Source: an uncultured Clostridia bacterium (GTDB taxonomy: Bacteria > Bacillota > Clostridia > Oscillospirales > Acutalibacteraceae). From it: DNA of 64,000 bases. The stretch lies in NCBI GenBank assembly GCA_937907605.1, contig CALCYI010000073.1, positions 1 through 64,000 on the forward strand, in the 5' to 3' direction. Below the pieces are notes generated by a model. The model searched no databases. It was not told the origin of the DNA and saw only the letters and a program-made list of their open reading frames with translations. Shown one piece after another: positions 33,365 through 41,754 of the stretch. The translations under genes were made by a program, and so were the position numbers. Position 1 is the first letter of the stretch, and the number at the start of each line of letters is the position of its first letter.

Positions 33365-34531
33365 TTATATCAGCTCTGAAAGGAAGCTTTCTCCCTGTAC
33401 ATCGCCCTCAACGCCGAGGTAGTCGAGCACGGTTTTGCCGATGTCGCAGAAGCCCGTGCGCGTGCCGAGATTTACGGGCTTAATTTTTTTACCGTAAACG
33501 ATAAGCGGAATATGCTCTCTTGAATGGTCGGTTGAGCAGGTATACCCCGGGTCGCAGCCGTGGTCGGCGGTAATCATAAAAATATCGTCGTCGTGCATTT
33601 TTTTAATAAACTCGGGAAGCCAGCCGTCAAACTCCGCAAGTGCTGCGGCGTAGCCGTCAACGTTGTTGCGGTGACCGTAGAGCATATCGAAGTCAACGAG
33701 ATTTACGAAGCACAGTCCCTCAAAGTCCTTATCCGCAATTTCAAGCGTTTTTTCCATACCGTCGGTATTGCCAGAGGTAAAGGTGTGCTCAGTTGTACCC
33801 CTGCCCGCAAAAATATCGTATATTTTGCCGACGGCGATACTGTCAAGCCCGCTCTCCTTAACATAGTCGAGCATAGTTTTCCTCGGCGGCTCGAGCGAAA
33901 AATCGTGACGCCTTGAGGTACGGGTAAAATTACCGACCTCGCCGATAAACGGACGGGCGATAACTCTGCCAACGCCCCATTCGCCCTGCAGAAGCTCACG
34001 CGCAACGCGGCAGTATTCATACAGGGTTTCGGGCGGTACAAGCTCCTCGTGTGCGGCAATCTGAAATACGCTGTCAGCAGAGGTATAAACAATAAGAGCG
34101 CCAGTCTTTAAGTGCTCCTCGCCGTAATTCTCAAGCACCTTCGTACCCGAATACGGCATATTGCAGAGAACTCCCCTGCCCGTTTTCTTTGAGAAAGCGT
34201 CAAGCAACTCCTCGGGAAAGCCGTTCGGGAAGGTAGGAAGCGGCTTTTCGGATACGATACCGCTGATTTCCCAGTGCCCTATGGTAGTATCCTTCCCCTT
34301 TGAGCGCTCCGCTATTCGCGCAAATGCAGCCTTGGGCTCGGGAACGGGATTTAAATATTCCACGCCGTCAATATTCGCAAGCCCGAGCTTCCTCAGATTT
34401 TCGGCATTGAATTTATCCGATTTTGAAATTGAGAGCATAGTGTTTGCGCCCTCGTCGCCGAAATCCGCAGCGTCGGGCATATAGCCTATGCCGCAGCTGT
34501 CAAGCACGATTATAAAAACTCTTTTACCCAT
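33365..34531 (-). CDS. deoB: Phosphopentomutase
   Basis: The 388-residue alkaline-phosphatase-superfamily mutase has LDSCGIGYMPDAADFGD (metal Asp ~10), TIGHWEISG with the phospho-Thr, FVNLVDFDMLYGHRNN, and ITADHGCDP plus TDHSREHIP metal ligands. It interconverts (deoxy)ribose 1- and 5-phosphate between the deoD and deoC steps. Two bases separate it from deoD. Confidence 0.97.
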   Translation of the reverse strand: MGKRVFIIVLDSCGIGYMPDAADFGDEGANTMLSISKSDKFNAENLRKLGLANIDGVEYLNPVPEPKAAFARIAERSKGKDTTIGHWEISGIVSEKPLPTFPNGFPEELLDAFSKKTGRGVLCNMPYSGTKVLENYGEEHLKTGALIVYTSADSVFQIAAHEELVPPETLYEYCRVARELLQGEWGVGRVIARPFIGEVGNFTRTSRRHDFSLEPPRKTMLDYVKESGLDSIAVGKIYDIFAGRGTTEHTFTSGNTDGMEKTLEIADKDFEGLCFVNLVDFDMLYGHRNNVDGYAAALAEFDGWLPEFIKKMHDDDIFMITADHGCDPGYTCSTDHSREHIPLIVYGKKIKPVNLGTRTGFCDIGKTVLDYLGVEGDVQGESFLSELI

Positions 34532-34533
34532 GC

Positions 34534-35289
34534 TTACTCCTTTGCTTCAAGGTACGGGAGCGACTCAAGCTTAACCGCAGTTTTAAGCGCAAGCTCCATC
34601 ATTTCGGTAAACGATTGTTCTCTTTCCGCAGCGTCAAGCGCAGTATACGGCGGGAAGATGAGGTCTGAAATTGTGCAGATAGCAAGCGCACGCTTTTTCA
34701 GTCTCAGAGCGTTCATATAGAGCGCCGCCGCCTCCATCTCAACTGCAAGGCAGCCCATTTTAGACCAGTCGCCGCTCTTGCGGGTATCGTCGTAAAAGGT
34801 GTCGGATGAAAGCAGATTACCCACGCGCAGCGTTGCTCCCATCTCGTCAGCCGTTTCTTTAGCTGCGCTGAGCATATCGAAATTGCAGACCGGAGCAATC
34901 GTTCCGTCAAGCCCGTACTGCCTGCCGTAAGCGGAATTTGTACACGCACCGATACCTGCTACGATATCCCTTACCTGAAGCTCCTCGGCAATACCGCCCG
35001 CGGAGCCTATACGCATTATGTTCTGTACGCCGGAGTATTTATAAAGCTCATAGCTGTAAATACCTATTGAGGGCATACCCATACCGCTCGCCATAACGGA
35101 AACCTTAACTCCGTCATAGTAGCCCGTATAGCCGTTTACTCCGCGTACGTTATTAACAAGCACGGGATTTTCAAGAAAATGCTCCGCTATATACTTTGAC
35201 CTGAGCGGATCGCCGGGCATAAGCACGGTTTTGCCGAAGCCGAGCTCCTCGTCGAGCAAGCTTATATGCGGTGTTTTAATAACCTCCAT
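34534..35289 (-). CDS. deoD: Purine nucleoside phosphorylase, DeoD type
   Basis: The 251-residue hexameric-type PNP begins with HISLLDEELGFGKTVLMPGDPLR in two blocks and has MGMPSIGIYSYELY, RIGSAGG and LAVEMEAAALYMNA (ribose-binding MEAAA). The catalytic Asp lies in TISDLIFPP. AGGAGG fits the ATG at 35289 (8 bases); an ATG two codons earlier is too close. Overlaps deoC by 14 bases. Confidence 0.95.
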   Translation of the reverse strand: MEVIKTPHISLLDEELGFGKTVLMPGDPLRSKYIAEHFLENPVLVNNVRGVNGYTGYYDGVKVSVMASGMGMPSIGIYSYELYKYSGVQNIMRIGSAGGIAEELQVRDIVAGIGACTNSAYGRQYGLDGTIAPVCNFDMLSAAKETADEMGATLRVGNLLSSDTFYDDTRKSGDWSKMGCLAVEMEAAALYMNALRLKKRALAICTISDLIFPPYTALDAAEREQSFTEMMELALKTAVKLESLPYLEAKE

Positions 35290-35950
35290 TTTCATTACCT
35301 CCTGCATTTTTAACAATCTTTACTATACGGCTTGTGCCGAGCCTCTCAGCGCCGAGCGCTATGAAATCCTCGGCGTCCTCAAGGGACGAGATACCGCCCG
35401 CCGCCTTGATTTTTTTACCGTTTGTCATATGCTCCGAAAACAGGTTAATATCTTCCTTAGTAGCGCCAGCCTTTGAGAAGCCCGTTGAGGTTTTGATAAA
35501 GTCTGCGTCGGACGCGGAAACTATCTCGCACATTTTAACCTTTTCCTCGTCGGTGAGCAGACAGGTTTCAATAATAACCTTAAGCAGCTTTCCGTCACAC
35601 GAGGCTTTTATACGGTTAATCTCGTCGAGAAGCTCGTCATAAAGCCCGTCCTTAAGGTAACCGATATTGATAACCATATCCACCTCGTCAGCACCGTTTT
35701 TAACCGCGTCGGCAGCTTCAAAGCATTTCGCCTCCGTGGTTGAATAGCCGTTCGGGAAGCCGATAACGGTACAGATTTTAACTCTGCCGTCAGCATATTC
35801 AGCTGCCCTTTTTACGTAGGAAGCGGGGATACATACCGACGCGCAGCGGTACTTAATTCCGTCGTCGATAATCCCGCGGATTTCCTCCCACGTTGCGCCC
35901 TGCGCAAGAAGGGTATGGTCAACCATACTCAGAATTTTTTCAACATTCAA
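35276..35950 (-). CDS. deoC: Deoxyribose-phosphate aldolase
   Basis: The 224-residue class I aldolase has DHTLLAQGATWEEI, CVIGFPNG-type VIGFPNGYSTTEAK, DEVDMVINIG (Asp/Lys region) and FIKTSTGFSKAGAT with the Schiff-base lysine. It cleaves deoxyribose 5-phosphate. AAAGGAG is 8 bases before a TTG at 35950 (reading MNVEKILSMVDHTLL), better than the overlapping GTG at 35959. First gene of the salvage operon. Confidence 0.95.
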   Translation of the reverse strand: MNVEKILSMVDHTLLAQGATWEEIRGIIDDGIKYRCASVCIPASYVKRAAEYADGRVKICTVIGFPNGYSTTEAKCFEAADAVKNGADEVDMVINIGYLKDGLYDELLDEINRIKASCDGKLLKVIIETCLLTDEEKVKMCEIVSASDADFIKTSTGFSKAGATKEDINLFSEHMTNGKKIKAAGGISSLEDAEDFIALGAERLGTSRIVKIVKNAGGNENGGY

Positions 35951-35993
35951 TTTTATCACTCCTTTACGAATTAATTAATATTTTATCATATTT

Positions 35994-36022
35994 ATTATAC
36001 CAAACCCTGACTGTTTATACAA
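35994..36022 (-). promoter_or_regulatory. Promoter of deoC operon
   Basis: Minus-strand TTGTAT (36017-36022) and TATAAT (35994-35999) with a 17-base spacer, about 45 bases before deoC. Confidence 0.75.
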
Positions 36023-36044
36023 GTATATCCTTTCATATTACGAG

Positions 36045-36088
36045 AAAGAAAAACCTTACAGGAAGGCTTACTCCTGTAAGGTTTTATT
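36045..36088 (-). terminator. Terminator of the Hint-protein transcript
   Basis: A 12 bp stem AAACCTTACAGG/CCTGTAAGGTTT, T-rich on the minus side (TTTTTCTTTC). Confidence 0.85.
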
Positions 36089-36096
36089 GATGCTTA

Positions 36097-36864
36097 TTAA
36101 AGATTTGCCGCTATGATTTCAAAGATTTGCTCATAGGTGAATACGCCCTTGCCAACGAGTACCTTGAAATACGGTCCGTTGAACACAGCAAACTGTTCGG
36201 GAGTCAGATAATCGGAGAATTCCTCGTAGGTGTAAAGTCCGTATCTGTCAATATCAGCCTGCATTTTCGCTTCGTCATACTTCATACCCTCGCCGATATC
36301 GAAGTATTCGAATCTTCCGCGGAAGTCCTCGCCCGTTATTGACAGCATTCCCTCAACCATAAAGTTTTCGTTGAACGCCGTCTGGATTGAATACGAGCCT
36401 ACGTTTTCGTGCGTTACCTCATAATCTGTGAGCGTTACCTCGGTATTAGTACCGTCGGCGTTCTGTTTAATAAACTTATCGCCGATATATGTTTCAACGT
36501 TATCCTCGGTAATATATGCGTACGTGTTCTTATCCGCGTCAAAGAAGCCGTGCTCCTTGATTGTACGCACCTCGGTTCCGTCGCTGAAGTTGAGCGTAAG
36601 TACGCGCCACTCATCAGTGCCGTGGTACCAGTGAATAACTACGGGCTGAGCCTCGTAGCAGCCGTTCCACATACTCAAGGTCATTACCATATCGCCGACC
36701 TTAACGTCCTCGATAGGCTTCATAGTGCCGTCAGCCATTGTAACGAGCGTGCCGTCCGTTACGCAGGAGCTGTAAGTCATTGCGCCAAACGCACTGAAAC
36801 CGCAGCAAAGAATTGCCGCGGCAAGAAGTGTTGAAAGTATAATGGATATTCTCTTGCTTATCAT
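36097..36864 (-). CDS. Secreted Hint (hedgehog/intein) domain protein
   Basis: The 255-residue protein has a signal peptide (residues ~1-30, cleaved near FGA-MTYSS), then CVTDGTLVTMADGTMKPIED, a Hint block A with the nucleophile cysteine at the very start of the domain, VKVGDMVMT, block B-like TIKEHGFF and a late block NVGSYSIQTAFNENFMVEGM. Hint domains cleave or splice their N-terminal bond. Here the cysteine follows directly after the signal peptide with no N-terminal partner, and the C-terminal splice residues (HN-C) are replaced by ENF. The last 60 residues are acidic and unassigned. A secreted regulator or vestigial autoprotease; not certain. Confidence 0.78.
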   Translation of the reverse strand: MISKRISIILSTLLAAAILCCGFSAFGAMTYSSCVTDGTLVTMADGTMKPIEDVKVGDMVMTLSMWNGCYEAQPVVIHWYHGTDEWRVLTLNFSDGTEVRTIKEHGFFDADKNTYAYITEDNVETYIGDKFIKQNADGTNTEVTLTDYEVTHENVGSYSIQTAFNENFMVEGMLSITGEDFRGRFEYFDIGEGMKYDEAKMQADIDRYGLYTYEEFSDYLTPEQFAVFNGPYFKVLVGKGVFTYEQIFEIIAANL

Positions 36865-36899
36865 TTTGTTATACCCCGTTTAGCGTATATTTGAATAAA

Positions 36900-37718
36900 T
36901 TATTTTGCCTTGATTTTTTTAGCAGACGACCAAAGGGAGCTATACTGCTTCTTCCCCACCATCTTATAGGTGCGGATTCTAACGTAGTAAATCTGCTTTT
37001 TCTTTAAGCCCTTTATTGTGTAAGAGGTCTTTTTTGCGCCCTTTACCGTTACGGTCTTAGTAACCTTTGAATCAAACTTCGGGCTCGTGCTGTACTGAAT
37101 CTGATAACCCTCAGCCTGTACCGTCTGTTTTTTCCAGGTAACCTGTATTTTTTTGGACTTCTTGGCGGCTGCCTTAAAGCCCGTGCAGTTCTTCGGAAGA
37201 ATGTTAAAGGTCTTTGTAACATTTCCGGTATAGTTACCCTTGCCGGTAATGATAACGCTTGCAGCGCCGATTTTTACGTTGTTCTTATATGAAACAGTAT
37301 AATCGGTGCCGTTTTTAAGCGTCGCTTTTCCGTATTTTACTACGGGCGACTGACCTATTGCCTTGCCCGTATATGTTTTCACGTTAATATTTGAAATACT
37401 GCATTTCGAAAGCGCAACCTTCGGCTTTGCAGTAGTTGCTTGCGTGGTTGTAGTGTTAGTTTCTGTTGAAGGTTCGGTAGTTGTTGTAGTTGTAGTCGTA
37501 GTCGTAGTTGTAGTTGTAGTTGTGGTTGTGGTTGTAGTATCGTCATCGCCGATGTCGTTCGGATCCTCGTCTACATCAATTGAACCTGACGCGGTAGTAG
37601 TTGTCGTTGTAAAAGTAACGACGCCGCTTTCATAACCGTTGTCCGCATAAGCAAAATAGCTTGTTGAAGCAGATACCATCACCAAAGCCATAACAATATA
37701 TAAAAATTTTAATTTCAT
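36900..37718 (-). CDS. Secreted Thr-linker protein with fibronectin-III-like domain
   Basis: The 272-residue protein has a signal peptide (~1-25), an acidic segment, a near-pure threonine tract (residues ~60-90), a SIxxIxxKTYTGKAI region typical of repeats in Clostridial surface proteins, and a fibronectin-III-like domain (VTWKKQTVQAEGYQIQYS to YYVRIRTYK). Probably an exported cell-wall or matrix protein. It precedes the Hint gene on the same strand by 35 bases, so the two may be co-transcribed. Confidence 0.82.
   Translation of the reverse strand: MKLKFLYIVMALVMVSASTSYFAYADNGYESGVVTFTTTTTTASGSIDVDEDPNDIGDDDTTTTTTTTTTTTTTTTTTTTTEPSTETNTTTTQATTAKPKVALSKCSISNINVKTYTGKAIGQSPVVKYGKATLKNGTDYTVSYKNNVKIGAASVIITGKGNYTGNVTKTFNILPKNCTGFKAAAKKSKKIQVTWKKQTVQAEGYQIQYSTSPKFDSKVTKTVTVKGAKKTSYTIKGLKKKQIYYVRIRTYKMVGKKQYSSLWSSAKKIKAK
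37440..37620 (-). repeat. Low-complexity ACN codon tract
   Basis: Reiterated ACN (mostly ACA/ACT) codons encode the threonine-rich linker of the secreted protein. The tract may vary in length by slippage. Confidence 0.75.
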
Positions 37719-37786
37719 AGTACATCCTCCTGCTTATGCATGCTTTACTTGAGTTGCCATACCGAATTTTAACGCTTTAAGCTCGG

Positions 37787-37993
37787 TTACGGCAACTCAA
37801 CCCAATCGGATTCAAACTGTTCCTGAGAATACGGCTCCGGTTCAGCCGTTGTGGGCTCGGACGTATTCTCATCTTTGCTGTTTTCTTCTTTATTATTTTC
37901 CTTTTTGCCTTCTTCGGCGGAAGAAGAAGCGTCCCCGTCCTTCTCAATCTCAACCTTCTGCGTTGAGCCTTCTCCTGTAACCTCCTCGGTCAC
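37787..37993 (-). CDS. Low-complexity acidic short frame, doubtful gene
   Basis: The frame gives 68 residues rich in Glu, Ser, Asn and Thr (linker-like), with only a GTG start and an in-frame stop three codons upstream. No signal peptide. It could be a remnant of a secreted protein's linker or the coding part of a short protein behind the structured leader. Low confidence. Confidence 0.3.
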   Translation of the reverse strand: MTEEVTGEGSTQKVEIEKDGDASSSAEEGKKENNKEENSKDENTSEPTTAEPEPYSQEQFESDWVELP

Positions 37994-38197
37994 GTGTATT
38001 TATCAATGAGTGAAGCGCGGATAACTGACCTGCGGCAGAGGTTAATTCTTTCTTAGATGCAAATAAATAGCCCTTGGGTTATCAAGTGGCATCCATGGTT
38101 TGCCACTTTCTCGGCACCCCGAATGATTTTCTGCCTTATCCCGCTTTCAGCCATTAAGATAACAAAATATGGTAATAGCTGAAACTATTCTATTTTA
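37994..38197 (-). ncRNA. Structured leader RNA (riboswitch-like, unassigned)
   Basis: The transcript from the promoter at 38198-38227 would fold strongly: AGCGGGATAA pairs with TTATCCGCGCT, GGCAGA with TCTGCC, GTGGCA-n9-TGCCAC forms an internal hairpin, and GTGACC-n5-GGTTAC sits at the end. The nested order and conserved-looking single-stranded purines recall a riboswitch aptamer such as the c-di-AMP class, but I could not match it firmly to a known class. Confidence 0.45.
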
Positions 38198-38227
38198 ATT
38201 ATATAGACAACTGTACTGATAAGTCAA
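38198..38227 (-). promoter_or_regulatory. Promoter of the structured leader
   Basis: Minus-strand TTGACT (38222-38227) and TATAAT (38198-38203), spacer 18. Confidence 0.65.
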
Positions 38228-38325
38228 TATAAAAATTAGTATTTTGTTAGTATTTTGTTAATAATCACAAATTTTTTATTTATTTTAATAGATAATAGAC
38301 AAGTTGTTTGTGCATTATTTTCTGC

Positions 38326-38354
38326 TTGTAATAAATTCCGCCTTGTGCTATTAT
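38326..38354 (+). promoter_or_regulatory. Promoter of the ECF S component gene
   Basis: TTGTAA (38326-38331) and TATTAT (38349-38354), spacer 17, 31 bases before the ATG. No riboswitch (FMN element) is visible in this short leader. Confidence 0.65.
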
Positions 38355-38385
38355 GGATTTGGAAGAAAGGCTGTGGTGAATATTT

Positions 38386-39480
38386 ATGGCATCAAAATAT
38401 ATTAAAAGCAAAAATATCACAAAACCGGAAAAGGAAAACAAAGAAGAAAAATCGGAGAAAAAGGTCGAGTACAGAAGCAGCGTAATCACTCCTAAACGCG
38501 CAAGAGAGCTTATGCTCGAGGAGGAGCGCAAAGCTGCTGAGGAAGCCGAAACTGAAATCGCGGAAGAAGCTGAATCGGCAATACCCGAAGCCGAACCTGC
38601 CGAATCTGAGGAAATCATCGAAGAAACGGCAATTGAGGAAGCTGACGAAGAAGAGGAAAAAGCCGAGAGAATTACATATAAAGGTTCCTCTACCGATATG
38701 TTCAAAAATGAGGGCAATACACAGGAAAAGGAAATACTTTACGATATCGAATCCGCCGAGGTAACGAGAAAGAGCGTGCGTTCGCGCAGTTTAACCAGAA
38801 TGATAGTCTGCTCCGCAGCACTGACGGTAGTTGCTATAATCATTCAGTTTTTTGATTTTCATGTACCCTTCACGCCGAGGCTGTTCGGGATTGAGTTTTC
38901 AGCCGTTCCCGAACTCATCGCCGCAATAGCATACGGTCCCGTATGCGGAATAATCATATGCTTAATCAAGAATATAGCGTATATGTTTATTACACCTTCG
39001 GGTGCGCTTTCCGCCGCCAGTAACTTCGTTTTGAATTCTCTGTTCCTTTTAATCACTTCACTTTTATACGCGCGATTTATGCACAACAGCAATCAAAAAA
39101 AGCGCAAAAAACAGAAGGGTGAGAGAAAGCTTTATTCCTCTGTTAAGGTGCTGCTCTGTTCGGTAATAGGCGCAGCAATCAGTGCAATTCCTCAATTTTT
39201 TATCACAAGGTACGCTCTGTTTCCGCTCTATGAAAAACAATATTCCTCGTTCTTTTCAATGGAGAGCATACTCGTCGACTATCAGGTTTCAATGGAAGGC
39301 TTGCTGAGGCATCTGCCCGAAAAGCTCGGTGCTCTGCTACCCAAAATAACAAGCGTTTCAATGGGAATTGCGGTATTCAATCTCCCCGTAACCTTCGGTA
39401 AACTGATAGTTTCGTCGGTAATTGCAGCGCTGATTCTCAAGCTGTCAATTTTCTTTCTTCACAACATTGAAAAAAGATAA
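38386..39480 (+). CDS. ECF transporter S component, RibU-like, with long acidic N-terminus
   Basis: The 364-residue protein has a ~130-residue hydrophilic N-terminal extension, Lys-rich then Glu/Ala-rich, followed by a six-span membrane domain: FTPRLFGIEFSAVPELIAAI and YGPVCGIIICLIKNIAYMF match the RibU/FmnP family core that binds riboflavin-type vitamins. The extension is unusual for S components. No energising EcfAAT genes are adjacent, so it would use the shared module. The substrate is inferred from family only. Confidence 0.82.
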   Translation: MASKYIKSKNITKPEKENKEEKSEKKVEYRSSVITPKRARELMLEEERKAAEEAETEIAEEAESAIPEAEPAESEEIIEETAIEEADEEEEKAERITYKGSSTDMFKNEGNTQEKEILYDIESAEVTRKSVRSRSLTRMIVCSAALTVVAIIIQFFDFHVPFTPRLFGIEFSAVPELIAAIAYGPVCGIIICLIKNIAYMFITPSGALSAASNFVLNSLFLLITSLLYARFMHNSNQKKRKKQKGERKLYSSVKVLLCSVIGAAISAIPQFFITRYALFPLYEKQYSSFFSMESILVDYQVSMEGLLRHLPEKLGALLPKITSVSMGIAVFNLPVTFGKLIVSSVIAALILKLSIFFLHNIEKR

Positions 39481-39490
39481 CAGAAATAAT

Positions 39491-39525
39491 AACAGGCGTT
39501 GGGGCAACCAACGCCTGTTTTTTAT
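39491..39525. terminator. Bidirectional terminator
   Basis: A 12 bp perfect stem AACAGGCGTTGG/CCAACGCCTGTT, loop GGCAA, then TTTTTTATT; shared by the convergent neighbours. Confidence 0.9.
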
Positions 39526-39791
39526 TCATCCTCGAATACTCCCGCCTCTTTCATTGAGGCTATGAGCTTATCAACATCCGAACGTGCCTTATCCCTTTCG
39601 ATACCGTATTTTTTACTAAGGCTTTCGGCAATTCTCTGAGCCTCATATCCCTTTGAAATCATATCCCATATCTCGCTTGAGGTTTCGTTCATTTCAATAA
39701 ACATATTTTCCCTTCGGCTCAGTTCTCCCGTTGTAACGACGAGGTATTTGTCGCCGATTTTTCTTTTCATAAAGCCTTTTTTAATTCTCAT
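39522..39791 (-). CDS. PqqD family protein (RiPP recognition element fold)
   Basis: The 89-residue protein shows the PqqD pattern: FIEMNETSSEIWDMISKG (NxtaxxiWxll) followed by ESLSKKYGIERDKARSDVDKLIASM. PqqD-type proteins bind leader peptides of ribosomal peptides. The start overlaps the kinase-like gene by 11 bases; an internal ATG 7 codons later is an alternative. Third gene of a trio with the HPr-kinase-like and nucleotidyltransferase genes. Confidence 0.85.
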   Translation of the reverse strand: MRIKKGFMKRKIGDKYLVVTTGELSRRENMFIEMNETSSEIWDMISKGYEAQRIAESLSKKYGIERDKARSDVDKLIASMKEAGVFEDE

Positions 39792-40512
39792 TACCTTTTA
39801 CCTCATACCTTTCTCCCGTCATCGCCTCGAAGGAGGTCTTAACCGCCTCCTCGCTCATATCACATTCAAGAATATACACGGGCACGCATTTCAGCAGTGT
39901 GTCAAGGAAGTCAAGTGTTTTGCCCACCGTTTCAGCCTCGCGCGGTAAATAAATCTGGTGGAGCAGCTCAGTTACAACCTCTCCCGCCTCAACGCGGCGG
40001 ATTCTGTTTTCCTCTCCCCTGTGGATTATACAGATGCCTGAGAGCATTATCTCGCCGTGATTCTGGTAACCCTCCTTACCCGCATAGGGCGTTGCATATG
40101 CGGTCACGTAGCCGTTTTCAAGGCTTAGTATCGGCTTGTCGCCATTTACGATATCAACCCCGTCAAGATACTTCTGCCAGAGGCTTATATGCGTGGTCTT
40201 GCCCGTTCCGCTCGGAGCGGTGAAAAGGTATCCCCTGCCGCCGTATGAGATTACCGCGCCGTGAAAAACCACCTTGTCGAAAAATGGCAGCTTCTTTGCA
40301 ATTTCGCGGTAAACGCATATGCTTTCGGCATATCCGCGGCTCGGATTGAACTCGGAAACGCTTATCTCCTCGTCAATGTCACGCTCGGTAACAAGAACGG
40401 AAAAGTCCGCCTCTCCTTCGCTGAGGTAATCCTCGCAGAATTTCATAGTAAAGCCGTAATTGCAGGTTACTTCAATATTCAGATTTGCAAAATTGATTTG
40501 AAAATTAATCAT
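39781..40512 (-). CDS. HPr kinase-like (PEPCK fold) protein
   Basis: The 243-residue protein has the P-loop FTAPSGTGKTTHISLW near residue 95 and VNGDKPIL near 120, as in HPr-kinase/PEPCK-like proteins. Related kinases sit in lasso peptide clusters and phosphorylate the peptide C-terminus. No precursor, asparagine-synthase-like cyclase or transglutaminase-like protease is present here, so the substrate is unknown. Confidence 0.82.
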   Translation of the reverse strand: MINFQINFANLNIEVTCNYGFTMKFCEDYLSEGEADFSVLVTERDIDEEISVSEFNPSRGYAESICVYREIAKKLPFFDKVVFHGAVISYGGRGYLFTAPSGTGKTTHISLWQKYLDGVDIVNGDKPILSLENGYVTAYATPYAGKEGYQNHGEIMLSGICIIHRGEENRIRRVEAGEVVTELLHQIYLPREAETVGKTLDFLDTLLKCVPVYILECDMSEEAVKTSFEAMTGERYEVKGNEN

Positions 40513-40529
40513 AGCTCTTCTTTATAGTC

Positions 40530-41657
40530 CTACTTTTTTAACAGAATACGGATATACTCAAATCCCGCTTTGATTCTTCCTTCGGTAAGCTTCCTGTATA
40601 GCCTGTAAAACCAGCATGTAACCGTGGAATAGCCTCTCTCCCTGCACTCGGGATAATTAAGGCAAACGCGCTCCTTTTTCGGAAAAATAAAAGTGATAAT
40701 GCGCTTAAGCCTTGCAAATTTTACGCCCTCAAAAATGTCCTGGTGGACTTCATTTTGCGCAAAAACGTTCCTCGTCCCGTGATTCAGGCTTTCAAAAACC
40801 TTAACCGCAACCTCGGATAAGTCCTTGCTTGAAGGTTTTCCCTCAAACCATTCGCCCTCAAGGGCAAAAAGCAAATCCGTATTTTCCCTGAAGCCGTAAG
40901 AGTCAATTACGCCGTTAATATACGCGCCGTCAATCCTGTCAGACAGAGCTTTTTTTAAATAATAAATATCGAGAATACGCCGTATTCCGCAGCCTGCAGT
41001 TTCAAAATGCTTAAGTATATGAAGGATGGAATACAAATAGAAATACGTATCGTCGAGGTTGTATTTTAATTCATTATCTCCGTCGGGCTTTGCGTGAGAA
41101 AACGGGGAGTTTATCGCTTTTGAAAAGCGTTCTCGCCTGCCGTAAATTTTCTCAGAAAAGAATTCCGAATGGAACTCAATAATCTGTCCGTTCTCTTTTT
41201 TTACATCAATTTCATCTGTCTTGTTCTCCTCAATATCGTAACCGAGGGAACACATCAATTCGCCCGTGCGCTTTAAGTTTTCTCGGTCAATAATAAAATC
41301 AATGTCCGACATCATTCTTAGCTCGGGCGAGGGGTAAAGCGTTTTGGTAACCGTGCCCTGAGCCTCGAGCGTTCTTATGCCGTTTTCGTGCAGAAGCGAA
41401 ATAATATTTTCATACGCTTCCTTCTGGCGCATATCGCGCTGAACGGAGAAATAATAATAAAGCTTCCACTCGTTCAGTATTTCCGCTTCCGGCTTGTTTT
41501 TAAGCTTTTCCACGCTCAGATACGCTATGTTCGCAACCTCGTGCAGCTTACCGTATTCAAGCACGCTTTTAAACGATACCTCCTCGGGCTTTTCCTGAGG
41601 CTGAGTATCGTGAACCGCGCAGTATAAAAGATGTACAAGATAAGCGTAATCGGTCAT
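40530..41657 (-). CDS. Nucleotidyltransferase family protein (NTP_transf_5)
   Basis: The 375-residue protein carries PSPELRMMSDIDFIID (the DxD active-site pair near residues 117-119) and EFHSEFF, typical of the uncharacterised nucleotidyltransferase family that accompanies HPr-kinase-like and PqqD genes in peptide clusters. GAAGG lies 6 bases before the ATG. It is first in the trio operon. Confidence 0.85.
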   Translation of the reverse strand: MTDYAYLVHLLYCAVHDTQPQEKPEEVSFKSVLEYGKLHEVANIAYLSVEKLKNKPEAEILNEWKLYYYFSVQRDMRQKEAYENIISLLHENGIRTLEAQGTVTKTLYPSPELRMMSDIDFIIDRENLKRTGELMCSLGYDIEENKTDEIDVKKENGQIIEFHSEFFSEKIYGRRERFSKAINSPFSHAKPDGDNELKYNLDDTYFYLYSILHILKHFETAGCGIRRILDIYYLKKALSDRIDGAYINGVIDSYGFRENTDLLFALEGEWFEGKPSSKDLSEVAVKVFESLNHGTRNVFAQNEVHQDIFEGVKFARLKRIITFIFPKKERVCLNYPECRERGYSTVTCWFYRLYRKLTEGRIKAGFEYIRILLKK

Positions 41658-41714
41658 ATTTATCCTTCTTCGTTTCTTTATTAAAACTTATCACATTTTG
41701 TGAGTTTATGCAAT

Positions 41715-41747
41715 ATAAAAAATCCGCCAAGTTAAAGCTCAGCGGAT
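41715..41747 (-). terminator. Terminator after E2-like gene
   Basis: Minus-strand ATCCGC...GCGGAT followed by TTTTTTATA; ends the E2-like gene just before the nucleotidyltransferase operon. Confidence 0.75.
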
Positions 41748-41754
41748 AAAGCGT

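Noticed and set aside
37440..37620. Short-period repeats resembling a CRISPR array
   Set aside because: The period is a codon repeat for threonine without distinct spacers.
37363..37635. Plus-strand frame rich in valine
   Set aside because: It is the antisense shadow of the threonine tract of the secreted protein on the minus strand.
37994..38197. Firm assignment as a c-di-AMP (ydaO) or c-di-GMP riboswitch
   Set aside because: Some pairing order is reminiscent, but the key conserved strings of either class are not present in the expected order.
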